This document shows positions 7,495-14,527 of a DNA stretch of 35,242 nucleotides, in pieces. Below the pieces are notes generated by a model. That model was not told the DNA's origin, searched no databases, and worked only from the letters and a program-made list of their open reading frames with translations. Source of the DNA: an uncultured Acidimicrobiales bacterium (GTDB taxonomy: Bacteria; Actinomycetota; Acidimicrobiia; Acidimicrobiales; SZUA-35); contig CALJSB010000072.1 in NCBI GenBank assembly GCA_937976305.1, positions 1 to 35,242 of the forward strand, written 5' to 3'. A program made the position numbers and the translations under genes. Position 1 is the stretch's first letter, and each line of letters starts with the position of its first letter.

Positions 7495-8082
7495 TCACCC
7501 TATGCCAGCGTCGGGAGTTGTGCGTGATAGCAACACCTCAAGTGAGGCGGGATCGTCGGCATCGGCAACTGACAGCGGGTCGACCTCGACGCAACGGTGG
7601 CCGACAACCTCCAAGCCGTCGCGAAAACGCGTGCTGCCGGAATCAACGGCTTGCTGCAGCCGTCGAGCTGCGGTTGCCGGCCAACACGCAAGCATGACAG
7701 ACGGCTCCCCGTTGACGGCGGCACAGACAGCCTTGTCGGGATGGGCCAACCACGATTCGACGATCTTGCTGATGTCAGTGGGCTGGACGAACGGCAGGTC
7801 GCACGGGGCCACAACAACGCCGCCGGCGTTGGCCCAACTGAGCAGCGAGGCGAGGGCAGCCAGCGGACCGTTTCCCGGTGAGCGGTCGGGAATCGTCACG
7901 AGCCCGAGCTCGCTCCCGGCCTCGCCACCGGCTGCGACAACGGGGTCGAGGCCCGCTTCGCGCATCGCCTGAGCGACGCGAAGGCCCATCGGCGTACCGT
8001 TGGCGTCAGCAAGAGCCTTGTCTGAACCGAATCGTCTGCTGCGACCGCCCATGAGCACCGCGCCGACGACGGGAACGGTCAT
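7495..8082 (-). CDS. mobA: Molybdenum cofactor guanylyltransferase MobA-like
   Basis: A 195-residue nucleotidyltransferase of the MobA family, which joins GMP to molybdopterin to give the guanine dinucleotide form of Mo cofactor. The N-terminal loop LMGGRSRRFGSDKA matches the GTP-binding LaGGxSxRMGxDKa signature. APCDLPFV matches the metal-binding D-x-P strand, and a late (N)GEPSVMLACWP segment also fits the family. The frame is open for 49 codons upstream, but ATG 8082 gives the family N-terminus and overlaps the stop of the DUF3151 gene by 4 bp (ATGA). It is third in the patatin-DUF3151-mobA operon. No other Mo-cofactor gene is in the window. A related MobA-like sugar or CTP transferase remains possible. 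Confidence 0.88.
   Translation of the reverse strand: MTVPVVGAVLMGGRSRRFGSDKALADANGTPMGLRVAQAMREAGLDPVVAAGGEAGSELGLVTIPDRSPGNGPLAALASLLSWANAGGVVVAPCDLPFVQPTDISKIVESWLAHPDKAVCAAVNGEPSVMLACWPATAARRLQQAVDSGSTRFRDGLEVVGHRCVEVDPLSVADADDPASLEVLLSRTTPDAGIG
7497..7502 (-). promoter_or_regulatory. -10 element TAGGGT for rnd
   Basis: TAGGGT on the minus strand, 8 nt before ATG 7488 and overlapping the last mobA codons. Consistent with a separate leaderless rnd transcript. Confidence 0.35.
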
Positions 8083-8516
8083 TGATAGTCGGTTGGTGGC
8101 CAGCTTGGGTCGAGTTGGCGCAGGAACATGGCGCAGCGCTCGTCCTCGTCGGTCTCGCCGATCTCGTTGGCGCAGGCTTGGAGACCGGCCAGAGCCATGA
8201 GGAAGCCACGATTCGTGGGGTGCTCCCACCGTACGTAGCCCGAGCCTCGCCAGCCGCTCTGACGCAATGCGTCGAGACCTCGGTGATAGCCGACGCGAAA
8301 GGCGCCGTAGGACTCCATCACGTCTCGGCCCATCTGACCCAGGTGAGCCCAGGCATCCAAAAAGCGCGGGTAGCGCGCTGCGAGTGCAGACATTGCGTCA
8401 CGTTGTTCTGCTTCGGGAAGCGCGAGTGCTGCAGCGAGGCCGCTCGCCCACTCTTCGGGAACAGGGGGCAACACGGTTTCTGGCGGGCCGGAGCCGCTGA
8501 GGTCGATAGAGGTCAC
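8079..8516 (-). CDS. DUF3151 family protein
   Basis: A 145-residue cytoplasmic protein of the actinobacterial family DUF3151. Recognisable features are the central Y.AFRVGYHRGLDALRQSGWRGSGYVRW block, HPTNRGFLMAL, and the C-terminal IGETDEDERCAMFLRQLDP. The fold appears all-helical, and the function is not known. It starts at GTG 8516, overlapping the patatin stop by 4 bp, and ends inside the mobA start codon, again by 4 bp. The three genes are therefore almost certainly one translationally coupled operon. Confidence 0.9.
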   Translation of the reverse strand: MTSIDLSGSGPPETVLPPVPEEWASGLAAALALPEAEQRDAMSALAARYPRFLDAWAHLGQMGRDVMESYGAFRVGYHRGLDALRQSGWRGSGYVRWEHPTNRGFLMALAGLQACANEIGETDEDERCAMFLRQLDPSWPPTDYQ

Positions 8517-9451
8517 GGCTCGAAACTATCTTCGGTCTGTCGATCTTGGGTGTCGAGCTGAGTGCTCACGGCTTGGTAAGCGGTGTCAGCCAGCTCGCGA
8601 CCCTGGGAGTAGTCGTCGAATCGGAGCTGAGGCACCTCACCAGCATCGAGGTCGATGAGGGTGATGTGATCGGGGAGCTGTTCGAGCTCGTCGTCGAGGC
8701 GGTTCGCCCGCATGCTCCAGTAGGCGTGAGCCAACACGTCGAAGGGGCGGTGGGCGTCGTCCATGGCCCGGTCATCTAGATGGCCGACATGAAGGAGGTA
8801 GATCGTCGTTGCCCCGAGCTCGACCGCCCGTCGGAGCGGAACTTCGTTGACGATGCCGCCATCGAAATAGCGGACGTCATCGAGCGTCACCGGTGGGAAC
8901 ACGCCGGGGAGGGCGGCGGAAGCCAACAGCCGGGGAACGAGTTCGCCGGAGTCGAACCACACCTCCCCAGCGGTGTCGACGTTGGCTGCGACGCAGGCAA
9001 AGGGAAGAGCGAGCTCATCGAAGGTCGAAGCGACGAGTTCGTCGTGCAGGAGTTGCTCGAGGGCGTCTTGGGTATGGATGCTCGTGCCCTTCCTGGCCAT
9101 CTGCACGGCCATGGGCAGAAAACCGCGGTTCGGCATGATGTCGGGGTCGCCGTCCGCGATGCGAGCCCAGATGCGTTCGAGCCGGTGGACGCCCCGAATG
9201 TTCGGTTCAGCGGCGAAGGCAGCACCGTTGATCGCTCCCACCGAGCAGCCGACGACGAGGTCGGGTTCGATACCTCGTTCGACGAGCGCCCGCAGCATTC
9301 CGACCTGCACGGCACCCAGATTGCCTCCGCCCGAGAGAACGAACGCAGTGAAGTTCTGCTGCTCGGGCCGTGCTTTGTCGCCGAGCTCGTCGAGACGTTC
9401 CCGGATGGTGCTGAACAGCCGTTCGCGCACGCCTGTCTCGTCTCGGGCCAT
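8513..9451 (-). CDS. Patatin-like phospholipase
   Basis: A 312-residue acyl hydrolase of the patatin (RssA/YlbK-type) family. It has the anion-binding loop GGGNLG (41-46), the nucleophile elbow GCSVG (68-72, Ser70) and the catalytic Asp in DGG (Asp197), which make the Ser-Asp dyad. The usual reaction is hydrolysis of phospholipid or other fatty-acyl esters. There is no signal peptide or membrane helix; the N-terminal 30 residues are charged and helical. ATG 9451 is preceded by TACGCT with 6 nt between, so the transcript is probably leaderless. First gene of the operon with DUF3151 and mobA, and divergent from the histidine phosphatase. Confidence 0.93.
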   Translation of the reverse strand: MARDETGVRERLFSTIRERLDELGDKARPEQQNFTAFVLSGGGNLGAVQVGMLRALVERGIEPDLVVGCSVGAINGAAFAAEPNIRGVHRLERIWARIADGDPDIMPNRGFLPMAVQMARKGTSIHTQDALEQLLHDELVASTFDELALPFACVAANVDTAGEVWFDSGELVPRLLASAALPGVFPPVTLDDVRYFDGGIVNEVPLRRAVELGATTIYLLHVGHLDDRAMDDAHRPFDVLAHAYWSMRANRLDDELEQLPDHITLIDLDAGEVPQLRFDDYSQGRELADTAYQAVSTQLDTQDRQTEDSFEP

Positions 9452-9457
9452 GCTCGC

Positions 9458-9463
9458 AGCGTA
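9458..9463 (-). promoter_or_regulatory. -10 element TACGCT for the patatin operon
   Basis: TACGCT on the minus strand, 6 nt before ATG 9451. Predicts a leaderless transcript. Confidence 0.45.
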
Positions 9464-9500
9464 ATGCTGCTCAGATGTCCGATCGTGATTGCTTTGGGTC

Positions 9501-9506
9501 TACCGT
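9501..9506 (+). promoter_or_regulatory. -10 element TACCGT for the histidine phosphatase
   Basis: TACCGT, 6 nt before ATG 9513. The block TACCGTCCGGCCATG differs by one base from the block before the GDPD gene at 16523-16537. It supports ATG 9513 over TTG 9489. Confidence 0.5.
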
Positions 9507-9512
9507 CCGGCC

Positions 9513-10112
9513 ATGGAGTTGATCATCATTCGCCACGGCAGGCCGGCTCGCGTTGAGAACGCGACTGGTGCCGCGGACCCCGAACTCACCGACATCGGCC
9601 ATCGCCAGGCCGAAGCCATGGCCGAATGGATGCGTGCCGAGTCGCTTGATCGCATCTACGTGAGCTCGATGGTGCGGGCCCGCCAGACGTCTGCCCCGCT
9701 CGAAGCAGCCTTTGGCATGGAAGCGATCGTTGATGACGGCGTGCGCGAGTTCGACGACGACGCCGATCACTACATCCCGGTCGAAGAGCTCAAGAAGGAC
9801 AAAGAAGCATGGCGAGCGTATTTGGCCGAAACCGCAGACATCACCCGCGACGATTTCAACGCCAAGGTCGTGGCTGCATTGCATGCCATCGTTGCTGACA
9901 ACAAGGGCAAGAAGGTCGCCGTGGTGTGTCACGGCGGCGTGATCAACGCCTGGGCATCCGATGTGCTCGGCCTCAACGGCGCCATGTTCTTCAACCCGAA
10001 CTACACGAGCATCAATCGCTTCATGTGCGCGAGTTCGGGCGAGCGATCAGTGCTGAGCCTCAACGATGTGGGCCACCTGCGCGACAAGCCCGAGCTCTAC
10101 CTTTACCACTAG
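9513..10112 (+). CDS. Histidine phosphatase (phosphoglycerate-mutase superfamily)
   Basis: A 199-residue member of the histidine phosphatase superfamily. The N-terminal IIIRHGRP carries the phospho-accepting His8 in the RHG motif. A second His (VAVVCHGGVI, about residue 145) and the Arg in SSMVRARQT complete the phosphate pocket, and an acidic segment near VREFDDD may supply the proton donor. Such enzymes remove phosphate from small metabolites; the substrate cannot be told from sequence. The start at 9513 gives the typical N-terminus and has a -10 hexamer at leaderless spacing. It is convergent with the acyl-CoA dehydrogenase gene across the palindromic repeats at 10147-10267. Confidence 0.92.
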   Translation: MELIIIRHGRPARVENATGAADPELTDIGHRQAEAMAEWMRAESLDRIYVSSMVRARQTSAPLEAAFGMEAIVDDGVREFDDDADHYIPVEELKKDKEAWRAYLAETADITRDDFNAKVVAALHAIVADNKGKKVAVVCHGGVINAWASDVLGLNGAMFFNPNYTSINRFMCASSGERSVLSLNDVGHLRDKPELYLYH

Positions 10113-10146
10113 CCGACCTCACGCGCTCGCTCCGCCACCTCACACC

Positions 10147-10196
10147 CGAACTGGCACCAAATCCGCGCGCCGTGCGTGCAAAAACGTGCCAATTCG
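10147..10196. repeat. Palindromic structured repeat, copy 1
   Basis: Arms CGAACTGGCAC (10147-10157) and GTGCCAATTCG (10186-10196) pair with one mismatch. The 28-nt interior is a 7-nt variable stretch, a 15-nt core GCGCGCCGTGCGTGC that can fold on itself (GCGCGC with GCGTGC around CGT, one G-T pair), then 6 nt of A-rich sequence. Copy 2 has the same lengths throughout. The two copies lie between convergent genes and could act as a bidirectional terminator, a REP-like element or a protein-binding site. Confidence 0.75.
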
Positions 10197-10218
10197 GAGT
10201 TGGCGTGTGTCCCGATGT

Positions 10219-10267
10219 CGAATTGGCACGAAGACTGCGCGCCGTGCGTGCAAAACGGTGCCAATTC
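10219..10267. repeat. Palindromic structured repeat, copy 2
   Basis: Arms GAATTGGCAC (10220-10229) and GTGCCAATTC (10258-10267) pair perfectly over 10 bp. The 28-nt interior repeats the plan of copy 1: 7 variable nt, the identical 15-nt core GCGCGCCGTGCGTGC, then 6 A-rich nt. Centres of the two copies are 72 bp apart. The right arm ends 5 nt before the stop codon of the acyl-CoA dehydrogenase gene. Confidence 0.75.
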
Positions 10268-10272
10268 CGGAC

Positions 10273-11460
10273 TTAGTTGCGGGGGACGTCGCTCCAGCTG
10301 ACGGTCTTGTCGGTTCGCACGTCGCCGGGAAGCCCCAATACGCGCTCGCCGAGTATGTTCTTCATCACCTCGGTGGTGCCGCCCTCGATTGAGTTCGCCC
10401 GGCTGCGCAAGAACGCCTTCTGGGGCGTCGAAAAGTCCATTGCCGAATCGGGCTGACCGAGGTCATAGGAGCCGTAGAGCATGCCTTCTGGGCCCAGAAG
10501 GTTGGTCGTGAACGACAACACGTCCTGGTTGAGCAGGGCTGATTCGAGCTTGCCAACCGATCCCTCGGGGCCGGGCGTACCCAGTTTGCGATTCTGGCTC
10601 GCCCGGATGTTGGTGAGACGGTGCACTTCGGCTCGCGTCCACAGCTTCATCAGTTCGTCACGCTCGACAGGGCCAGCGTGCTCTGACTTGCTGAAGGCGT
10701 CAGTGGCCATCGAGATGGTGCCCGACCCCTTTGGTGGCACGGTGCCGCCAATCGAGACTCGCTCGTTCATGAGCGTGGTGAGAGCAACTCGCCAGCCCTC
10801 CCCTACCTCGCCCAAGCGCTCGGCGTCGGGTGTGCGGGCATCCGTGAAGTAGACCTCGTTGAACTCGGCCTCGCCCGTCATCTGACGCAGGGGACGGACT
10901 TCGACGCCCTCCTGTTCCATGTCGACCACGAAGTAGGTCAGGCCCTTGTGCTTCGGCTGATCAGCGTCGCTACGGGCCACGAGCATGCCCCACTTGGCGA
11001 GGTGGGCGAGGGTGGTCCACACCTTCTGGCCGTTGAAGATCCACTCGTCACCGTCTTGGACCGCTTTGGTTGCGAGACCAGCAACATCGGAACCGGCGCC
11101 TGGCTCGGAGAACAACTGGCACCACACCTCTTCGCCGGTGAACAGCGGGCGCAGGTACCGCTCCTTCTGAGCATCGGAGCCGTGGGTGACCACCGTCGGT
11201 GCGCCCATTCCGTAGCCAATCGGATTCCGGAAGTACGGGCTCGGCGCTCCGGCCTCACTCATCCGGCGGTTGATGGCGGTCTGTAGCTTCGGGGCAAGAC
11301 CGAGGCCGCCGTGGCCTTCAGGGAAGTGCACCCAGGCAAGGCCAGCATCGAACTGGTGACCGAGAAACTCTTCTGGCGGCATCGAGGACGGGCTGTGGGC
11401 CTCGAGCAGCGCATCACATGCTGCCAGTACCTGATCTTGGGCGTCTGTCGTCGCAGTCAT
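10273..11460 (-). CDS. Acyl-CoA dehydrogenase
   Basis: A 395-residue flavoenzyme that introduces the alpha-beta double bond in an acyl-CoA and passes electrons to ETF. Family signatures include QLFSEPGAGSDVAGLATKAV, the FNGQKVWTTLAHLAKWGMLVAR strand with bound FAD, and the C-terminal helix SIEGGTTEVMKNILGERVLGLP. The sequence resembles the large actinobacterial FadE group used for branched, steroid or aromatic acyl chains more than short-chain enzymes; the substrate is not evident. ATG 11460 is preceded by TAACAT with 6 nt spacing, and an 18-bp palindrome lies where the -35 should be, so the gene is probably repressed by a TetR-type regulator. Nearby acyl-CoA synthetase and enoyl-CoA hydratase genes fit a beta-oxidation context. 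Confidence 0.95.
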   Translation of the reverse strand: MTATTDAQDQVLAACDALLEAHSPSSMPPEEFLGHQFDAGLAWVHFPEGHGGLGLAPKLQTAINRRMSEAGAPSPYFRNPIGYGMGAPTVVTHGSDAQKERYLRPLFTGEEVWCQLFSEPGAGSDVAGLATKAVQDGDEWIFNGQKVWTTLAHLAKWGMLVARSDADQPKHKGLTYFVVDMEQEGVEVRPLRQMTGEAEFNEVYFTDARTPDAERLGEVGEGWRVALTTLMNERVSIGGTVPPKGSGTISMATDAFSKSEHAGPVERDELMKLWTRAEVHRLTNIRASQNRKLGTPGPEGSVGKLESALLNQDVLSFTTNLLGPEGMLYGSYDLGQPDSAMDFSTPQKAFLRSRANSIEGGTTEVMKNILGERVLGLPGDVRTDKTVSWSDVPRN

Positions 11461-11466
11461 GGCGAG

Positions 11467-11472
11467 ATGTTA
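11467..11472 (-). promoter_or_regulatory. -10 element TAACAT for acyl-CoA dehydrogenase
   Basis: TAACAT on the minus strand, 6 nt before ATG 11460. Predicts a leaderless transcript. Confidence 0.5.
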
Positions 11473-11488
11473 CGTCAGCGATACCAAA

Positions 11489-11506
11489 CTTGACCAGTCG
11501 GTCAAG
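11489..11506. promoter_or_regulatory. TetR-type operator palindrome CTTGACC-N4-GGTCAAG
   Basis: A perfect 7-bp inverted repeat around AGTC, centred about 28 bp upstream of the -10 centre of the acyl-CoA dehydrogenase promoter, so it covers the expected -35 region. TTGACC-N4-GGTCAA palindromes are typical operators of TetR-family regulators of acyl-CoA metabolism in actinobacteria. No tetR gene lies in the window, so the regulator would be encoded elsewhere. Confidence 0.6.
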
Positions 11507-11534
11507 ACCGTTCGCTGCACTCGCTTCCCGCTGT

Positions 11535-12086
11535 TCAGTCGTCCGGCATTTCGGCGACCCGTTCGAGGAGTTGATCTCGGATCGAGACCCCCTTCTCACG
11601 AGCGTTGTCGCCGGTGATGCGCCAACCGTGGCGAGCTGAGTACAGCAGCGGCGGCTCCCCCAGCCTGCCCTCCCGCACCTTGGTGACGTTGGCAAGAAAG
11701 AGATCGTGATCGAATCGCTCGATCCGCTCGAAGATCTCACACGTCAACCACGCGATGGAGTCGGGCACAAACGGCAAGCCATCGTCATCGAGTGCGACCA
11801 GTTCGTCGGCCACGTACTTGAACTTGTGGCCCGGATACGAGAAGTACTGGCCCGCGTACACCTGGTCAGCAGCCAGGATCGACACACAGAACTGACCGGA
11901 CTCGACCATGAGCGGGTGGGTGTCGTGTTTCGGGCTCACCGAAGCCATCACGATCGGCTCGTCGAAGGCCACCTGGGTGACCCAGTGCGAGGTGTAGAGC
12001 CTGCTCACTCCCTCATGGGTGGCACCGACGACTTGGACACCCTTGATCATCTGTCCGAGGGAACGCTTCAGGTTTGGGTCGATCAT
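11535..12086 (-). CDS. Flavin reductase-like (FMN-binding split-barrel) protein
   Basis: A 183-residue protein of the flavin reductase-like domain family, with the opening LKRSLGQMIKGVQVVGAT, the strand TSHWVTQVAFDEPIVMASVSPKHDTHP, and FCVSILAADQ followed by the FKYV... segment. These proteins bind FMN and usually supply reduced flavin to a partner oxygenase; some reduce other substrates. Shine-Dalgarno GAGGA (12096-12092) lies 5 nt before ATG 12086. It lies 57 nt downstream of the SirB1-like gene on the same strand and may be co-transcribed with it. No flavin-dependent monooxygenase is next to it, so the partner is unknown. Confidence 0.88.
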   Translation of the reverse strand: MIDPNLKRSLGQMIKGVQVVGATHEGVSRLYTSHWVTQVAFDEPIVMASVSPKHDTHPLMVESGQFCVSILAADQVYAGQYFSYPGHKFKYVADELVALDDDGLPFVPDSIAWLTCEIFERIERFDHDLFLANVTKVREGRLGEPPLLYSARHGWRITGDNAREKGVSIRDQLLERVAEMPDD

Positions 12087-12110
12087 GGTGGTCCTCTTCG
12101 GGGTGGGGGT

Positions 12111-12161
12111 CAGTTACGGCGAGCACTCAGTTACGGCTAGCACTCAGTTACGGCTAGCACG
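12111..12161. repeat. Three tandem copies of a 17-bp unit at a gene end
   Basis: Units CAGTTACGGCGAGCACT (12111-12127), CAGTTACGGCTAGCACT (12128-12144) and CAGTTACGGCTAGCACG (12145-12161). On the minus strand the innermost unit is the last five codons plus stop of the SirB1-like gene, and the two outer units repeat this end after the stop. Replication slippage is the simplest origin. Copies 1 and 2 differ by one base. Confidence 0.85.
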
Positions 12162-12914
12162 GAGCCGGGTTGCGGCGGCCCGATGCTTGTCGGCGCTCTT
12201 GGGGTTCAGTCTGGCAAGGATCTGGTGCTGATCGGCTGCTTGATCGTCACGTCCGATCGAACTGAGCACACCAGCAAGCTCGAGTCGGTACTGCACGGTG
12301 GTTCCCGGAACCCGCACCAGGCGTTCGAGCACCTCGACCAAGCTGCTCATGTTGCCTTCGGTGAGGAAGGCGGCCCGCAGGTTTGCGAGCATTCTCATGA
12401 CGATCGCCCGATCGGGCAACGGCTTGAGCATGTCGTCGGTGATCACAATGTCGGGATTGATACGGGCGGCGATGGCCTGACACGCATCGCGGTCGAGGCT
12501 TGCGCCCGACGCAAAAGGATCGAACCATCGTGTGGGTTCGGCGCCGTCGCCGATCAGAGCATGACCCGGCATACCGACAACAGTGAGGTCGACGGCGCAG
12601 CGCCGACCGAGTTCGGCAACGACAATCGCAAGGGTCAGGGGTATCGCTCGCCGCTGTTCGAGCACGCAGTGAATGAGCGAGTTGCGAGACGCGTAGTAGT
12701 TGCGAGTGTTCGGACGGAAGCCGAGTTCGCCGAGCACGGTGGTGACGAGATGCTCGGCATCTCTGACTGGCCCGATCTCCAGGGCCAGTTGATCGAACGC
12801 TTCGTCGACCCGGTTGGCCGACCACGCCGTCGGGTCCACGGCACCCACCGCTGCGATCTGATGAGACAACGGTGCCGTTGCCTCGCGCATGATGCGCTCA
12901 AACTCGTCGAGCAT
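12144..12914 (-). CDS. SirB1-like transglutaminase-fold protein with TPR-like C-terminus
   Basis: A 256-residue protein of the SirB1 / Transglut_core2 family. The core N..NYYASRNSLIHCVLEQRRAIP, LAIVVAELGRR and VGMPGHALIG...RWFDPFASG is diagnostic. It is followed by a helical TPR-like C-terminus (MLANLRAAFLTEGN ... LERLVRVPG ... RLELAGVL). Members are common in bacteria, but no biochemical role is settled, and the Cys-His-Asp protease triad of true transglutaminases is not evident. ATG 12914 is preferred: the open frame continues to ATG 12965 and beyond, but its third codon positions lose GC bias there and it would run over the promoter and start of the divergent acyl-CoA synthetase. GTG 12923 is another option. 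Its final codons and stop are triplicated at 12111-12161. Confidence 0.85.
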   Translation of the reverse strand: MLDEFERIMREATAPLSHQIAAVGAVDPTAWSANRVDEAFDQLALEIGPVRDAEHLVTTVLGELGFRPNTRNYYASRNSLIHCVLEQRRAIPLTLAIVVAELGRRCAVDLTVVGMPGHALIGDGAEPTRWFDPFASGASLDRDACQAIAARINPDIVITDDMLKPLPDRAIVMRMLANLRAAFLTEGNMSSLVEVLERLVRVPGTTVQYRLELAGVLSSIGRDDQAADQHQILARLNPKSADKHRAAATRLRASRN

Positions 12915-12949
12915 GGGTTTCACGAATCGTTCACTGACTCCTTCTTTGC

Positions 12950-12955
12950 TACCTT
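12950..12955 (+). promoter_or_regulatory. -10 element TACCTT for acyl-CoA synthetase
   Basis: TACCTT, 8 nt before ATG 12964. Suggests a leaderless or nearly leaderless transcript. Confidence 0.35.
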
Positions 12956-12963
12956 CGGCGGCC

Positions 12964-14508
12964 ATGCATCCAGGAACGTTCGCTGCGAGTAACCCCGACC
13001 GACCGGCTGTGATTATGGCCGAATCCGGTGAGGTGATCACCTTCGCCCAACTCGACGCTGAGGCGAACCAAGTCTCACAACTCATGCGGGCCGCCGGGCT
13101 CCAGCCCGGCGACCACGTGGCCTACTGCCTCGAGAACCACCCCCGGTTCTTGCCGCTGACCTGGGGTTTTCACTACGCCGGTTTGATCTACACGGCCATG
13201 AGTTCCCGGCTCACCACCGACGAGATGGCCTACATCATCGAGAACTCGGGGGCGAAGGCGTTCATCACCTCCAACTACAAGCGCGAACAGGCCGAGGAGT
13301 TGGCCGACCAGATGCCAAACGTCTCGGTCCGGTTGATGATGGACGGCACCATCGATGGCTTCGAGTCCTACGAAGAGGCCATCGCCGGGCAACCAACCGA
13401 GCCCCTCGAGAATCGTGTCGCCGGCGCCGACATGTTGTACAGCTCGGGCACAACCGGCCGCCCCAAGGGGATCATCCCCAAAAACGACCCGGTGAACCTC
13501 GATGATGCCGACCACCAGGTTTCCGGTCTTCTCGGGCTGTTGTTCGGCATGGATGAAACGGCGATCTATCTGTCTCCTGCGCCGCTGTACCACGCCGCTC
13601 CCTTGCGCTTCTGCATGGGTACCCACGTGATCGGGGCGACGGTGGTCGTGATGGAGCGTTTCGACCCCGAGGCCTACCTGGCCGCCATCGCGAAGTACAA
13701 GGCCACCCACACCCAGGTCGTCCCAACGATGTTCGTGCGGATGCTCAAACTCGACGAAGCCGTGCGATCGGCTCACGACGTCTCGTCACTGAAGGCCGCT
13801 GTCCACGCCGCTGCCCCTTGCCCCGTTGCGGTGAAAGAGCAGATGATCGAGTGGTGGGGCCCGGTGATCCACGAGTACTACGCCGGCACCGAAGGCAACG
13901 GTTTCGTGTACTGCAACAGCGACATGTGGATGGGCCACAAGGGCACGGTCGGCATGCCGATCAACTGCTCGCTCCACATCGTTGGTGAAGACGGTGAAGA
14001 AGTCGCTCAGGGTGAAGAAGGCACGATCTACTTCGAAGGTGGCTCCGAGTTCGAATACCACGGCGACGATGAAAAGACGGCGTCGTCACGGCACCCCAAG
14101 GGCTGGAGCACGCTCGGAGATGTCGGCAAGGTCGATGAAGATGGTTTTCTCTACCTCACTGATCGCAAGGCGTACATGATCATCTCGGGCGGCGTAAACA
14201 TCTATCCGCAGGAAGCCGAGAACATCCTCACCATGCACCCACAGGTGTTCGACGTCGCCGTCATCGGTGTGCCGAACCCAGACTTTGGTGAGGAAGTCAA
14301 GGCTGTGGTCCAGGTCGCCGAGGGCGTCGAACCAAGCGACGAGCTCGGTCGGGAACTCGTGGCGTATTGCCGCGAGCATCTCGCAGACGTCAAGTGCCCC
14401 CGCACGATCGACTTCCGCGACGAACTCCCCCGTCACCCAACCGGCAAGCTCTACAAGCGGCTCCTGAAAGACGAGTACTGGGCCGGCCACGACTCCCGCA
14501 TCATCTGA
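12964..14508 (+). CDS. AMP-dependent acyl-CoA synthetase/ligase
   Basis: A 514-residue ANL-superfamily enzyme that activates a carboxylic acid as acyl-AMP and transfers it to CoA. Motifs in order: the phosphate loop YSSGTTGRPKG (from residue 159), YAGTEGNGFVY (adenine/aryl motif), the GDVGKVDEDGFLYLTDRKAYMI region containing the ribose-binding Asp and hinge, SGGVNIYPQEAENIL, and the C-terminal catalytic Lys in HPTGKLYKR (about residue 493). It resembles fatty-acyl and bile-acid or steroid-type CoA ligases (FadD/BaiB-like) more than acetyl-CoA synthetase. ATG 12964 gives the canonical N-terminus (HPGTFAASNPDRPAV). It is divergent from the SirB1-like gene and convergent with the enoyl-CoA hydratase gene. 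Confidence 0.94.
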   Translation: MHPGTFAASNPDRPAVIMAESGEVITFAQLDAEANQVSQLMRAAGLQPGDHVAYCLENHPRFLPLTWGFHYAGLIYTAMSSRLTTDEMAYIIENSGAKAFITSNYKREQAEELADQMPNVSVRLMMDGTIDGFESYEEAIAGQPTEPLENRVAGADMLYSSGTTGRPKGIIPKNDPVNLDDADHQVSGLLGLLFGMDETAIYLSPAPLYHAAPLRFCMGTHVIGATVVVMERFDPEAYLAAIAKYKATHTQVVPTMFVRMLKLDEAVRSAHDVSSLKAAVHAAAPCPVAVKEQMIEWWGPVIHEYYAGTEGNGFVYCNSDMWMGHKGTVGMPINCSLHIVGEDGEEVAQGEEGTIYFEGGSEFEYHGDDEKTASSRHPKGWSTLGDVGKVDEDGFLYLTDRKAYMIISGGVNIYPQEAENILTMHPQVFDVAVIGVPNPDFGEEVKAVVQVAEGVEPSDELGRELVAYCREHLADVKCPRTIDFRDELPRHPTGKLYKRLLKDEYWAGHDSRII

Positions 14509-14527
14509 CGCCGTCTCGCCTCGAGGG

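Noticed and set aside
8083..8229. N-terminal extension of mobA
   Set aside because: The extra 49 codons are Arg-rich antisense of DUF3151 coding sequence; ATG 8082 gives the family start and the ATGA overlap.
12111..12161. CRISPR-like array
   Set aside because: The three 17-bp units are directly adjacent, with no spacers, and there are no cas genes.
12963..12966. Start codons of the SirB1-like and acyl-CoA synthetase genes overlapping in a CATG palindrome
   Set aside because: ATG 12965 on the minus strand would add 17 codons with poor GC bias at third positions that cover the divergent promoter. ATG 12914 is more credible, so the overlap is probably chance.
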